A stretch of DNA of 64,000 bases from Gillisella taibaishanensis (lineage in GTDB: Bacteria; Pseudomonadota; Alphaproteobacteria; Rhizobiales; Rhizobiaceae): NCBI RefSeq assembly GCF_001938985.1, contig NZ_MKIN01000022.1, forward strand, positions 62,001-126,000, read 5' to 3'. Below are positions 1 through 8,440 of this stretch, piece by piece. Under the pieces are notes generated by a model. It did no database searches. It had not been told where the DNA came from and saw only the letters and a program-made list of their open reading frames with translations. Both the position numbers and the translations under genes were made by a program. The number at the start of each line of letters is the position of its first letter. Positions within the stretch are counted from its first letter, which is position 1.

Positions 1-1
1 G

Positions 2-448
2 GCTGGTAAATCTGGCGATGTCCAATGGGAGCGCTTCAACCATAACTTCGATACCTTCATCTTGAAGCTTTCAGACGAAAAGCTGACCCAGCTCGCCTCT
101 ATGGCAACCAAATATGCGGGAACATCCTTTGAAGACAGCAAGGCCATCCGTGATGTGATCGCGGAACGGTTTCGACAGATCAATTATGAAGGGTGGACAC
201 CACACCACGATGACATCGAGCATGACGGCGGCGATCTCGCCGCTGCTGCTGCATCGTATGCCATTAATGCTGCAAATAACCTCTCTCCGCATGGACCGGG
301 CGACAATGAATGCCCCGCATTTTGGTCATTCACGCCTGGATGGTGGAAACCAAAATCTCCCCGTGAAGATCTTGTTCGCGCTGGCGCGCTGATTTTGGCC
401 GAGATCGACATGATCGACCGCGACGAAGCCAGAAAGGCAGGTGCATAA
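2..448 (+). CDS. Phage-type hypothetical protein, 5' end outside window
   Basis: The frame is open from the first bases of the window, and no good start with a ribosome site is visible. The TTG at 62 has no Shine-Dalgarno sequence, so the gene probably begins upstream. The C-terminal part has a WWKP motif followed by a helix ([18 protein letters not shown]) that I recall from uncharacterised proteins of rhizobial temperate phages. Function is unknown. Its stop codon overlaps the ATG of the SSB gene by one base, which places it in the same early or replication operon. Confidence 0.7.
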   Translation, partial: AGKSGDVQWERFNHNFDTFILKLSDEKLTQLASMATKYAGTSFEDSKAIRDVIAERFRQINYEGWTPHHDDIEHDGGDLAAAAASYAINAANNLSPHGPGDNECPAFWSFTPGWWKPKSPREDLVRAGALILAEIDMIDRDEARKAGA

Positions 449-927
449 TGGCCGGTTCCGTCAACAAGGTCATCCTCATCGGCTTTCTCGGCGCCGATCC
501 AGAAATCCGGCGCACTCAGAGCGGCAACCCGATCGCGAATCTGCGCATCGCCACGTCGGAAAGCTGGCGCGACCAGTCCACCGGCGAACGCAAAGAGCGC
601 ACGGAATGGCACACCGTCGTGATTTTCACCGAGGGCCTGGCCAAGCTGGCCGAGCAGTACCTGAAGAAGGGATCGCAGGTCTACATCGAGGGCAAGCTGC
701 AAACCCGCAAGTGGCAGGACCAGAACGGCAACGATCGCTACAGCACCGAGATCGTGCTGAACGGCTTCAACGCCACCCTGACCATGCTTGATCGCCAGCC
801 CTCCAATCGTCCGCCAGCCGCCGGCAGCCCGGATGAATACCGCTCGACCAGCACCCGCACCGGGGCCGGTGCTGGCACGTCTTCGGGCGGCTTCCGCGAT
901 GAAATGTCGGACGACATTCCGTTTTAG
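448..927 (+). CDS. ssb: Phage-borne single-stranded DNA-binding protein
   Basis: This 159-residue protein has the bacterial SSB architecture. An N-terminal OB fold of about 110 residues begins [19 protein letters not shown] and contains EWHTVVIF and [17 protein letters not shown] Pro/Ser/Thr-rich linker follows, and the acidic tail ends in DDIPF, the tip that docks partner proteins. It binds ssDNA during replication and recombination. The position inside the element, one base overlapping the gene before it, indicates a phage copy additional to the chromosomal ssb. It is probably expressed with the beta clamp further down as a replication module. Confidence 0.93.
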   Translation: MAGSVNKVILIGFLGADPEIRRTQSGNPIANLRIATSESWRDQSTGERKERTEWHTVVIFTEGLAKLAEQYLKKGSQVYIEGKLQTRKWQDQNGNDRYSTEIVLNGFNATLTMLDRQPSNRPPAAGSPDEYRSTSTRTGAGAGTSSGGFRDEMSDDIPF

Positions 928-979
928 CGACGGTCCAACCGTCTTTTTCAATCCGCACCACCAACCAACGAGGTGATTT

Positions 980-1324
980 ATGGCAATTATTCGTGACCCC
1001 AGCGTTCTGATCGGCTCTCTGGAACAGGGCCAGCTCCACAAGGATCTCGCCGAGAAAATTCAGGAAACCATCACCAAGCTACAGGACCTGACAGGCGATA
1101 ACGCCAAGGCGAAGGCCAAGGGCAGCGTTACCATCAAGCTCGATATCTGCGTGCAGGATGGCCGCATCGAATTCGACGCCGACGTGACGACTAAGACCCC
1201 GAAGCCACCGCGCCGGTCCACCGTGTACTTCCTCACCGAGGACGCCGAAATCAGCACGGTCCATCCCCGCCAACACGACATGTTCGGCGGCCCTAACGCA
1301 GTTCCCACGCGGGAAACCGCCTGA
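980..1324 (+). CDS. Phage-type hypothetical protein
   Basis: A 114-residue protein starting at an ATG with GAGG just upstream. The N-terminal half looks helical (EKIQETITKLQDLTG) and the middle is a predicted beta segment (GSVTIKLDICVQDGRIEFDADV). The C-terminal tail is disordered and charged and contains a DMFGGP motif. I do not recognise a characterised family; similar small proteins occur beside ssb and DUF2303 genes in rhizobial prophages. It lies 52 bases after ssb on the same strand, so co-transcription is likely. Confidence 0.7.
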   Translation: MAIIRDPSVLIGSLEQGQLHKDLAEKIQETITKLQDLTGDNAKAKAKGSVTIKLDICVQDGRIEFDADVTTKTPKPPRRSTVYFLTEDAEISTVHPRQHDMFGGPNAVPTRETA

Positions 1325-1395
1325 TCCGCTCCGGTTTCCGCAGGACGTCACGTCACGCCTGCGGTTTCCCGAACGGACCAGCAAAGGAGCAGACC

Positions 1396-2343
1396 GTGGA
1401 CACCCAGACTCTCATTCAACCTTCCAAACTTCCCGATAGCGGCGACGGTATTGATCGTATCGCAGAAATGGCAAAAGCCGCCAACGCCGTGACATTTCAG
1501 GTCGTCGAAACGGATGGCCTTGGCGATGGCTTGCCCGAAAAAATTCTTCTGGCCGTCGACACCAAGAATGGCAGGATCTCCGATCTGAAAAGCCAGATCG
1601 AGGCCTATCGTCAGGGTCCGAAACGCCGGACGGGCGAAGCCACGGTCACAACGCTGGACAGTTTTATTGACTTGGTCAACCGCCATGCATCGGAGGACGA
1701 AACGGTCGTCTTTGCCTCGACCACCTATCCGAACCTGAAGCTGACCGCCGTCATCAACTATCACAGCCTCGAAAACGTTCCGGGCCACAGCGATCACCGG
1801 ATCGGCTACGCCTTTCCTATCACGCCGGAGATGGCGGCATGGCTGGCAAAGAACAACAAGCCCTTCACGCAAGGCGAATTTGCGGAATGGCTTGATGAGC
1901 ATTGCGCCGAGCTATCGGAAGCCGACGACACCGAAAAAGACTTCTATGAAGGCCTGTTCAAGGAGCGCTTTGCCGAGCCGTCGCGGCTGATCGAACTGTC
2001 GCGCGATCTGGAAATTTCCGTCGGCGGCAAGGTCAAGCAGAACATCCGGCTGGCATCCGGAGAGCGCTCGCTGGTCTTCGAAGAAACCCACAGCGACAGC
2101 AACGGCCAGCCGATCAGCATTCCAGGCCTGTTTATGCTGTGTGTGCCCGCCTGGGTAGATGGCGATCCGGTGCGCATCCCGGCCCGCCTTCGGTATCGGG
2201 TGAAGGGAGGCGAGATCAGTTGGATGTATCAACTCTACCGCCCGGACATCGCTCTGCGCGATCAGGTCAAGAAAGACCTGGAAGCTGTCGCCGACCGGAC
2301 AACGCTACCGGTCTTTGAAGGCAAGCCGGAAGTGACGGCCTGA
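1396..2343 (+). CDS. DUF2303 (YfdQ-like) prophage protein
   Basis: A 315-residue protein that resembles the DUF2303/YfdQ family, first known from an Escherichia coli cryptic prophage and common in temperate phages; its biochemical role is unknown. Family-like stretches are the TLDSFIDLVNRH segment, the RIGYAFPITPEMAAWLAKN segment and the later FMLCVPAWVDGDPVRIPARL region. The start is GTG at 1396, chosen because AAGGAG lies 7 bases upstream and no ATG fits. It stands alone after a 71-base gap and precedes a run of tightly packed small genes. Confidence 0.82.
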   Translation: MDTQTLIQPSKLPDSGDGIDRIAEMAKAANAVTFQVVETDGLGDGLPEKILLAVDTKNGRISDLKSQIEAYRQGPKRRTGEATVTTLDSFIDLVNRHASEDETVVFASTTYPNLKLTAVINYHSLENVPGHSDHRIGYAFPITPEMAAWLAKNNKPFTQGEFAEWLDEHCAELSEADDTEKDFYEGLFKERFAEPSRLIELSRDLEISVGGKVKQNIRLASGERSLVFEETHSDSNGQPISIPGLFMLCVPAWVDGDPVRIPARLRYRVKGGEISWMYQLYRPDIALRDQVKKDLEAVADRTTLPVFEGKPEVTA

Positions 2344-2347
2344 CGCC

Positions 2348-2608
2348 ATGATCCCGCTCGCCAGCAACCCCGCCGTGACGGAACCGAAGACGACGCTGAC
2401 GCAAGCGCAGCAGTCCGCCCTGCTGGCTATCCGCTTCTATCGCTTCAACAGCCGCGCGCGGGGCCGCTGGCGAGTGGGAAACGACACCGTCGCCACCGCC
2501 ACCATCAAGGCCCTGATCGGCCACGGGCTGGTGATCGAGCGCGGCGGCCAGAACCCTTTGACCCTCACCAGGGCTGGCGAACTGGCCGCCGACAAGCTGA
2601 AAGGCTGA
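2348..2608 (+). CDS. Small phage protein, winged-helix-like
   Basis: An 86-residue protein starting 5 bases after the DUF2303 stop. The region from about residue 18 onward (QQSALLAIRFYRF, then VATATIKALIGHGLVIER, then LTLTRAGELAADKL) reads like a small winged helix: helices followed by a two-strand wing and a C-terminal helix. That pattern is common in phage regulators, but I can name no family and see no catalytic residues. Function is unknown. Confidence 0.65.
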   Translation: MIPLASNPAVTEPKTTLTQAQQSALLAIRFYRFNSRARGRWRVGNDTVATATIKALIGHGLVIERGGQNPLTLTRAGELAADKLKG

Positions 2609-2611
2609 GAG

Positions 2612-3034
2612 ATGGAAACCCTCCCAAAATTCGCCCTGTCGATTCGCCAACCATGGGCGTGGTGTATCGTCAATCTGGGCAAGGATATCGAGAACCGAGA
2701 CTGGCCAACGCGGTTTCGCGGGCCGGTCTGCATCCACGCCTCAAAGGGCGTGACGCGCGACGAATATGAGGATTGCCTCGCAACCGTGCACGCCATCAGC
2801 CGCACTCGCCCTTTCCCGCAGGGCGGCGTCTTTCCAGAACGCGACGAATTGCAGCGCGGCGGCATCGTGGCCACGGCCGAGATCGTCAACTGCGTCGATA
2901 GCTCGTCAAGTCCATGGTTCTTTGGGCGCTATGGGTTCGTGCTGCGCAATGTCCAGCCGGTCAAATTCATTCCGGTCAAAGGCGCGCTCAGCTTTTTCGA
3001 ATGGCGCAAGAACCTCGTCGAGGCGGGGCCATGA
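2612..3034 (+). CDS. ASCH-domain protein
   Basis: A 140-residue protein that opens with the ASCH/PUA-like signature: ALSIRQPWAWCIV, then GKDIENRDWPTRFRGP, then IHASKG. ASCH domains are beta-barrel folds thought to bind RNA or modified nucleotides, and they are frequent in phages and mobile elements. Later pieces (GGIVATAEIVNCV and WFFGRYGFVLRNVQPV) fit the rest of the barrel. It starts 3 bases after the previous stop and overlaps the next gene as ATGA. The partner or substrate cannot be inferred from sequence. Confidence 0.85.
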   Translation: METLPKFALSIRQPWAWCIVNLGKDIENRDWPTRFRGPVCIHASKGVTRDEYEDCLATVHAISRTRPFPQGGVFPERDELQRGGIVATAEIVNCVDSSSSPWFFGRYGFVLRNVQPVKFIPVKGALSFFEWRKNLVEAGP

Positions 3035-3285
3035 AGCCCGACCCGCCACTCTTCACCTGCCTGATTTGCGAGAAGGATGTCCCTCAGCCGCGACCCTACG
3101 AATACATGTCCAGGGGCCGGCCCACAGAACATACGCCCATCTGCAAATCATGCACGTCCCAATGGGGCAACAAGATTTCCGGCCCGGTTTTCAACCGGCG
3201 CAATTTTCAGGTTCTGCGGCAGCTCAAGGCGATGATCACTCTTTTGGAATGGGAAATCCAGAATGGACACTTCAGACATCGGTAG
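3031..3285 (+). CDS. Small zinc-ribbon-like phage protein
   Basis: An 84-residue protein beginning at the ATG that overlaps the ASCH stop (ATGA). It has two Cys pairs, CLIC near residue 10 and CKSC near residue 38, with a histidine just before the second pair; this spacing suits a structural zinc site. The C-terminal half is helical (VLRQLKAMITLLEWEIQ). A longer in-frame opening upstream runs inside the ASCH gene and is unlikely to be used. Function is unknown; a DNA- or RNA-binding adaptor is possible. Confidence 0.68.
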   Translation: MKPDPPLFTCLICEKDVPQPRPYEYMSRGRPTEHTPICKSCTSQWGNKISGPVFNRRNFQVLRQLKAMITLLEWEIQNGHFRHR

Positions 3286-3490
3286 CGCCTTCGACGTTCC
3301 CGCCATCATCACCGGCCTGCGGCAAGACCTGACAGACCTCCGCACCGGCACGATCACCGCGCATGAAGCGAAAGTTCGCGCAGAGATCGCCAAACAGATC
3401 TTCAGCGGCCTGCGGCTGATGGTCCAGGCGCAGAAATACATGACCGGCAATGCCAAGCCTATCCAGCAAATCGAAGGGCAAGACCCATGA
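3263..3490 (+). CDS. Small helical phage protein
   Basis: A 75-residue protein whose start lies inside the 3' end of the zinc-ribbon gene (23-base overlap) and whose stop overlaps the beta-clamp ATG (ATGA). The sequence is predicted to be almost wholly helical, with a central segment HEAKVRAEIAKQIFSGLRLMV. The dense overlaps on both sides support a real, translationally coupled gene. No family or function is recognised. Confidence 0.6.
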   Translation: MDTSDIGSAFDVPAIITGLRQDLTDLRTGTITAHEAKVRAEIAKQIFSGLRLMVQAQKYMTGNAKPIQQIEGQDP

Positions 3491-4599
3491 TCACCGCCAG
3501 CAAATCCGCCCTCGCCGCAGCCTTGAAGGCCCGAAAGGGCATTGTCGAACGGCGCAACACCATCCCCATCCTGGCCAATGTCGGTTTCGAGCGCGGCCCG
3601 GCCGGGCTGCAGCTGCGCATGACGGATCTCGATATCGAAGGCACCATTGATTGCCCGGCCGATCTTGACATGGAGTTTCAGCCCTTCACCGTCCCGGCCG
3701 AGATGCTGGGTCAGATCGTCGACAAGCTGCCTGACGGGCAGATTAAGATCAAGCTCGACGCTGGCAAGACGCAGGCGCAGATCTCGGTCGGCCGGTCGCG
3801 GTTTGAGCTGCAGGTGCTGCCGATCGGCGATCTACCGACGATGGTGAGCTTTGCCGACGGCGCGGCCCCGACCAAATGCACCACCGGCGTCAAGGATCTG
3901 CTGGCCGCGATCGGCTCGGTTGCCTTCGCCATATCGACGGAAGAGACGCGCTATTACCTGAATGGCATCTACATCCACTCGGGCGCAGACGGCGCGCTGC
4001 TGGTGGCCACGGATGGCCACCGCCTGGCAAAGCGCTGGCTGCGCATTGATGGCGAAGCACCGCCCGGCGTCATCATGCCACGCAAGACGGTCGCGGCACT
4101 CATCCCGATTCTGAACGACCTGCCGAAGGATGCGCAGGTGACCATTGAGGCGAACGACAGCAAGATCGCCCTGACAATGCCCGGCATCAAGATCACCTCC
4201 AAACTGATCGATGGCACCTTCCCCAATTACCGCGCCGTCATTCCCGCTCCAGGCGCGCCCATGGCGGAATTCGAAGGCAAGATCCTGAAACCCGCCATTG
4301 AGCGGGTCACCACCATCGTGAGCGAACGCGGCCGGGCGGTGAAGTGCGCCTTCTCCGATGGCCAACTGATGCTGACCGTCAACAACCCGGATGCCGGCTC
4401 GGCCGAGGAAACCATTGCCGTCGAAGGCAATCTGCAAATCGAAGCCGGCTTCAACGGCAAATACGTGCTCGAGGCGCTGAAAATGCTGTCCGACGGCCCC
4501 TTGACGCTGGCGATGCAGGAAGCCGGCAGCCCCGCCATCCTGCGCACCGACGGCGACCATGAAGAGAACCTGATCGTGCTGATGCCGATGCGGGTGTGA
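3487..4599 (+). CDS. dnaN: Mobile-element DNA polymerase III beta clamp
   Basis: This 370-residue protein has the full three-domain sliding-clamp layout. An N-terminal domain begins with [23 protein letters not shown]; a middle domain carries YYLNGIYIH and [11 protein letters not shown]; the C-terminal domain ends in the usual LMPMRV. Clamps form a ring that tethers polymerases to DNA. The length is normal, and the family residues lining the partner pocket seem present, so it should be functional. A chromosomal dnaN must exist elsewhere, so this is an extra clamp carried with an extra SSB. It may serve element replication or redirect host polymerases; this is inference. Confidence 0.92.
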   Translation: MITASKSALAAALKARKGIVERRNTIPILANVGFERGPAGLQLRMTDLDIEGTIDCPADLDMEFQPFTVPAEMLGQIVDKLPDGQIKIKLDAGKTQAQISVGRSRFELQVLPIGDLPTMVSFADGAAPTKCTTGVKDLLAAIGSVAFAISTEETRYYLNGIYIHSGADGALLVATDGHRLAKRWLRIDGEAPPGVIMPRKTVAALIPILNDLPKDAQVTIEANDSKIALTMPGIKITSKLIDGTFPNYRAVIPAPGAPMAEFEGKILKPAIERVTTIVSERGRAVKCAFSDGQLMLTVNNPDAGSAEETIAVEGNLQIEAGFNGKYVLEALKMLSDGPLTLAMQEAGSPAILRTDGDHEENLIVLMPMRV

Positions 4600-4609
4600 C
4601 TGGAGAGAG

Positions 4610-5677
4610 ATGATGAATGTCACCAAAGACATGATCACCGCCGGCGCCATGGCTGGAAATGTGACGGATGAAAAGGCGCGTGAGATTATCGAAGCCGCCG
4701 TGGCCGTCGAATTTGGAGACGAGGAGCGGCCACGCTACACCATGCGGCGCTTGCGCGAAGAGATAGCCAGGGCTGAATACCGTGGGAGGCAGGGTGAACG
4801 CGAAGCGCTCGAATCTGCCCTGCCCGGAACCGCAGAGACCTATCAATATCGCGTATCTGCCGCGCACCATGCGCTCTTCCATGATGACCCAACTGATGTC
4901 GCGGAACGGCTCAACCGCTATGCGGAGGAGACAAACGAAGTCCTACAAGCGTTTGGCATGACGCGAGAAGATGCCCACCGCTTGGTGGATTACACATGGG
5001 ACCGGCCAGCCGGCGAACCCGCCAAGGAGATCGGCGCAGCCCTTCTTACACTGACGTCGCTTTGCGTTGTCGCTGGATATGATCTCATGGCCTGCGGCGA
5101 GGCCGATCTCGAAAAGCTACAACAGCCCGAGACGATTGCCCGTATCCGTGCCAAGCGTTCCACCCGTCACGGACGTGGCCCGCTTCCCGGTCTTGATCCT
5201 GCCGCTCTAACCACGAACACGACGCAGGAAGTGCCTACCACCCTCACCTATACGAACTACCGCGGCGAAACTGCCCAGCGAACCATTCTGCCAAGAGGCA
5301 TTTGGTTCGGTGCCACTGACTGGCACCCGGAACCGCAGTGGCTGCTCAAAGCCTTCGACGTCGAAAAAGGCGCAGACCGCGACTTTGCGCTGAAGGATTT
5401 CGGCAAGCCGCTCGCCGCCGAACTCTTCGGCTATTCCGCCTTGCCCGTTCCTGCGCCATTCAAAATCGGCGACATGGTCGAAAAGTATACCGGTGATTAC
5501 AGTGCCAGGGGAGAGGTGCGCGGTATTTTCGCAACAACACGTGGCGCCGTCCGATATGTGGTCGAACATCAGGCCGAGGGCGGCGGATCGTTCTGCCATA
5601 TCTACAGCGAACACAACTTACGTCTCGCACGCCGATTGCCGACATCGAACTGGGCTGAGAGGGCAACAAGCCGATGA
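4610..5677 (+). CDS. MazG-like / WYL-like / GDxxEK three-domain fusion protein
   Basis: A 355-residue protein built of three pieces I know as separate phage proteins. Residues about 80-190 match a MazG-like nucleotide pyrophosphohydrolase (helical, with [17 protein letters not shown] and [16 protein letters not shown]). Residues about 210-270 match the short WYL-type domain (YTNYRGE, then [17 protein letters not shown], then RDFALKDF). Residues about 280-345 match a small domain with [11 protein letters not shown] and HIYSEHNLR. The first 75 residues are charged helix of unknown role. ATG at 4610 or 4613 is possible; GGAG at 4602 favours 4613 slightly. Substrate unknown; nucleotide-pool cleaning and sensing is a guess. 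Confidence 0.8.
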   Translation: MMNVTKDMITAGAMAGNVTDEKAREIIEAAVAVEFGDEERPRYTMRRLREEIARAEYRGRQGEREALESALPGTAETYQYRVSAAHHALFHDDPTDVAERLNRYAEETNEVLQAFGMTREDAHRLVDYTWDRPAGEPAKEIGAALLTLTSLCVVAGYDLMACGEADLEKLQQPETIARIRAKRSTRHGRGPLPGLDPAALTTNTTQEVPTTLTYTNYRGETAQRTILPRGIWFGATDWHPEPQWLLKAFDVEKGADRDFALKDFGKPLAAELFGYSALPVPAPFKIGDMVEKYTGDYSARGEVRGIFATTRGAVRYVVEHQAEGGGSFCHIYSEHNLRLARRLPTSNWAERATSR

Positions 5678-5919
5678 CCGCCGCCCGCGCCTATAAACTT
5701 CAATCTACCACCCGCTGCCCGTGCTGCGGCGCCGACCGGATCGTGATGGATATCGACGCCGCCAAGACCTGGGCCACTGTCGCCTATCAGCGTCATGCCG
5801 GCTTCACCGTCAAAGACGGCGAAATCACTGTCACCGGCATCTGCCACGCCGGCACGAACCTGGCGGCCTATCTGATGAATGCAGAAACCATGGGACCGCG
5901 AAGGGAGGTATCCGGATGA
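5674..5919 (+). CDS. Small CPCCGA-motif phage protein
   Basis: An 81-residue protein whose ATG overlaps the previous stop (ATGA). It has one zinc-knuckle-like CPCCGA motif near residue 15 and a lone Cys near residue 55, then a predicted beta region ([15 protein letters not shown]). It resembles unnamed small proteins of rhizobial prophages. Its stop overlaps the start of the excisionase-like gene. Function unknown. Confidence 0.65.
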   Translation: MTAARAYKLQSTTRCPCCGADRIVMDIDAAKTWATVAYQRHAGFTVKDGEITVTGICHAGTNLAAYLMNAETMGPRREVSG

Positions 5920-6188
5920 GGGAACCACGGCTACTAACGCAGACACAAGCGGCTCAATATTGCAATCTGTCCCCTGCCCAGTTCAACGCCTGGGTACGCG
6001 ATGGAAGAATTCCCGGCCCATTGCCAGGCACCCATCGATGGGACAAGGTTGCGCTTGACAGGGATATCGACAAACTTTCCGGGATAGCGCCAAAGTCGGA
6101 ACCGGAAGACGCTCTTGAGGCATGGAAAAGGAAACGGGATGCGCGTCGAGCTGAAGGGACTGCACAAAACAAGCAAAAGTCTCGCTGA
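5916..6188 (+). CDS. Excisionase-like helix-turn-helix protein
   Basis: A 90-residue protein starting at the ATG at 5916, with AAGGGAGG 7 bases upstream. The N-terminal 50 residues form a MerR/HTH_17-type winged helix (LLTQTQAAQYCNLSPAQFN, then VRDGRIPGP, then THRWDKVALDRDID). The tail is lysine- and arginine-rich. Proteins like this directly before a tyrosine integrase usually act as recombination directionality factors (Xis) that bend the attachment site and favour excision. It overlaps the integrase gene by about 50 bases, so the two are translated together. Confidence 0.8.
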   Translation: MREPRLLTQTQAAQYCNLSPAQFNAWVRDGRIPGPLPGTHRWDKVALDRDIDKLSGIAPKSEPEDALEAWKRKRDARRAEGTAQNKQKSR

Positions 6189-7179
6189 CGGCAGCAAGCG
6201 GGACTATTACTATGCCTGGAAAGGCGGCCCGCGCCTGAAAGAGAAATATGGCACGCCGGCATTTGTCGAAGAATTTCGGCAGGCGACACGCGATCGATCC
6301 TCACCAGATGCAGATACGTTGGCCTATGTGATCGCGCTCTACAAGCGGATGGAACTGCCGAGGCTGAAACCCTCTACCCGCAGCACCTATCTTCCCTATC
6401 TCAAAACCATCGAAATAGAGTTCGGCGATATGGACATCCGTGCCATCGAGGCGACCGGGTCACGCGCAGTCTTTCTCGAATGGCGCGATAGCTTGGCAAG
6501 AACACCTCGCGCGGCCGATATCGCATGGTCCATCCTGCAACGGATCATGGCGTTTGGTGTGCATATGGAAAAGTTGAAACGCAACCCCTGCACCAATGCC
6601 GGCAGGCTTGCCGAATCTGGCACGCGCCGGGAAATCATTTGGACCCCGCCAGATCTGTCCCGTTTCCGCGCCGTCGCATCACGCCAGTTGGCCGATGCCT
6701 TGCTGTTGGCAATTTGGACCGGCCAGCGCCAGGGCGACTTATTGCAATTGCGATGGTCGGCCTACGATGGGAAACACATCCGCCTCAAACAGGGTAAGAC
6801 CGGACGCCGCGTTGCCATTCTGGTCTCTGGCACTCTCGGCAAAATGCTGGACCGGCTGAAGGCGGAAAACGAGGCCCGCAAAGTCCAGTCCTTGACGATC
6901 CTCACCAACCAGCGCGGCCGGTCGTGGACCAGCAGCGGATTTAAAACATCATGGGGAAAAGCGGCAAAGAAGGCCGGCATAACAGGCCTGACATTCCACG
7001 ATCTACGCGGAACATTCATCACAATGGCTCGCCGAGCCGGGGCCTCGATCGAAGACATTGCCAAAGCCTCAGGCCATACGACGAAGGACATTCATAGCGT
7101 GCTCGAAACGCACTATCTGGCCGACGATCTGGAGCAAGGCGACGTGGTGATTTTGAAGCTGGAGGCGAATGAAAAATGA
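6139..7179 (+). CDS. int: Tyrosine site-specific integrase
   Basis: A phage-type integrase of about 346 residues. I take ATG 6139 (MRVELKGLHKT, with AAAAGGAAA just upstream) rather than the upstream TTG at 6115, because family members commonly begin at this motif. The catalytic set is visible: Arg197 in TGQRQGD, His287 and Arg290 in FHDLRG, His313 in SGHTTKD and nucleophile Tyr326 in ETHY. The N-terminal part holds the SAM-like core-binding domain. It catalyses strand exchange between attachment sites. The gene ends 72 bases from the tRNA-Arg 3' end, the probable target. Confidence 0.95.
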   Translation: MRVELKGLHKTSKSLADGSKRDYYYAWKGGPRLKEKYGTPAFVEEFRQATRDRSSPDADTLAYVIALYKRMELPRLKPSTRSTYLPYLKTIEIEFGDMDIRAIEATGSRAVFLEWRDSLARTPRAADIAWSILQRIMAFGVHMEKLKRNPCTNAGRLAESGTRREIIWTPPDLSRFRAVASRQLADALLLAIWTGQRQGDLLQLRWSAYDGKHIRLKQGKTGRRVAILVSGTLGKMLDRLKAENEARKVQSLTILTNQRGRSWTSSGFKTSWGKAAKKAGITGLTFHDLRGTFITMARRAGASIEDIAKASGHTTKDIHSVLETHYLADDLEQGDVVILKLEANEK

Positions 7180-7251
7180 ACAAAGCTCCAAACCGTTTGG
7201 ATTTTTCTCCAAACCGCTCCAATCTGTATTCACATAACCATTTGAAATCAT

Positions 7252-7328
<77 letters not shown>

Positions 7329-7370
7329 GTCGCGGCCTTGGCGCAGGCCGGTCACAGCGAAATGATGCGC

Positions 7371-7676
7371 TCAATGCGTCCAGGGCTGGAGGCGGCTGAA
7401 GCGGAAATTGTCGGTGTAGGATACGGACTGGCGGCGCGGTTCTTTCGGGGGGATGACCCTGTAGTCGATACCATTGCGCTGGGCATAGGCCTCAGCAAGT
7501 TCCTGGGTTTCGAAGGTCAGCTTGACTTGTTGCAGCATGTCGCCGGAGCTGGTGTAGCCCATCATCGGATCGATTTTGCGTGGCTCAGAGGCGTCGAATT
7601 CCAGAACCCAAAGATGGGTCTTGGCCTTGCCCGATTGCATGGCAGTCTTAGCTGGACGGTAGATTTTCGCGGACAT
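7371..7676 (-). CDS. NADH dehydrogenase accessory subunit (NDUFS4-like)
   Basis: A protein of 101 residues in the ETC complex I subunit family, related to the mitochondrial NDUFS4 (18 kDa) accessory subunit and found mainly in alphaproteobacteria. Visible family stretches are MSAKIYRPAKTAMQSGKAKT, HLWVLEFDASEPRKIDPMMGYTSS after it, and FETQELAEAYAQRNGI. It should sit on the peripheral arm of complex I at the inner membrane. The start at 7676 is preferred to the ATG at 7685 because GAGGA lies 9 bases before it. It is a single-gene unit between two tRNA genes. Confidence 0.92.
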   Translation of the reverse strand: MSAKIYRPAKTAMQSGKAKTHLWVLEFDASEPRKIDPMMGYTSSGDMLQQVKLTFETQELAEAYAQRNGIDYRVIPPKEPRRQSVSYTDNFRFSRLQPWTH

Positions 7677-7776
7677 CGAACCCATTCCTCATGAAAACGA
7701 AGAGACTATAGCTCTTCCCTTCCTCGCCGTCACTGTTCGGCGTGAGCATTTCCCAGCGAAATATCCGCCGGAAGAA

Positions 7777-7853
<77 letters not shown>

Positions 7854-7949
7854 TGACCGCCGAACAAGTGGGGAGATACACGGTTCATCCGGCAATCGCA
7901 ACAGGCAAATCTCAAAAAGACAGGCTTTTTTCCATCTGTGCAAAAGAAC

Positions 7950-8417
7950 TTAGGATGGAGGCCTCAACCCCTGCACCACCCGGCTCCCGGGCGTAATTCC
8001 AAGTGCCTGCGCCCGGCCCCCATTTATTTCGATGACGTAGCGCACCGGACCGGGCGACGGAATGATATCCTCGGAATAAGGCTGAGTTCGCTCGGCGACC
8101 CCGACGACCTCGCCCTTTTCATTGACGAACAACATGTCGAGCGACAGGATGGTGTTTTTCATCCACATCACGGCGCTCTGGGTTGCGCCAAAGTCGAAGA
8201 TCATTCCTTCATCAGGACCAAGCAGCTTGCGGCCCATCAACCCCTGCTCGCGCTCGCCGACAGTTATAGCATATTCCATGGCAAAACGGCGCGCTTCCCC
8301 CGAAACCGTCTCAATCACGGCTGCGCCTTTTGTAAAATCTTCAGCTGAGGCGGGAAGAATAGCCAGCGCTATCCAGAAAAAAAGCGCCCGGAAGGCGCTT
8401 CTACGTAAAACAATCAT
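7950..8417 (-). CDS. Exported DUF192 protein
   Basis: A protein of about 155 residues with an N-terminal signal peptide (SAFRALFFWIALAILPASA) followed by a DUF192 domain: FAMEYAITVGEREQGLMGRK, EGMIFDF, MWMKNTILSLDMLFV and YVIEINGG. DUF192 proteins are small secreted or periplasmic beta-barrels of unknown biochemical role. The ATG at 8417 is chosen because the signal peptide starts there; the reading frame is open further upstream, but that part has no protein-like character. It lies just downstream of the cold-shock gene on the same strand, a pairing I recall from other rhizobia. Confidence 0.88.
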   Translation of the reverse strand: MIVLRRSAFRALFFWIALAILPASAEDFTKGAAVIETVSGEARRFAMEYAITVGEREQGLMGRKLLGPDEGMIFDFGATQSAVMWMKNTILSLDMLFVNEKGEVVGVAERTQPYSEDIIPSPGPVRYVIEINGGRAQALGITPGSRVVQGLRPPS

Positions 8418-8440
8418 GGCATTGCTCGCAATGCGGACGC

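Larger units (their letters stand above)
1..7251. mobile_element. Right end of an integrated phage-like element at tRNA-Arg
   Basis: From the window edge to the 3' end of tRNA-Arg lie about a dozen same-strand genes, many overlapping by 1-4 bases: SSB, DUF2303, ASCH, a second-type beta clamp, a MazG fusion, an excisionase-like HTH protein and a tyrosine integrase. The integrase is the last gene and ends 72 bases from the 3' end of the tRNA, the usual arrangement for elements that recombine into tRNA 3' ends. No capsid, tail or lysis gene is visible, so whether this is a full prophage or an integrative element cannot be told here. The left attachment site is outside the window. Confidence 0.85.

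Noticed and set aside
184..1041. 285-residue minus-strand open frame
   Set aside because: It lies opposite ssb and its neighbour, has no family sequence, and is rich in Arg/Ala/Gly as expected from the reverse of GC-rich coding DNA.
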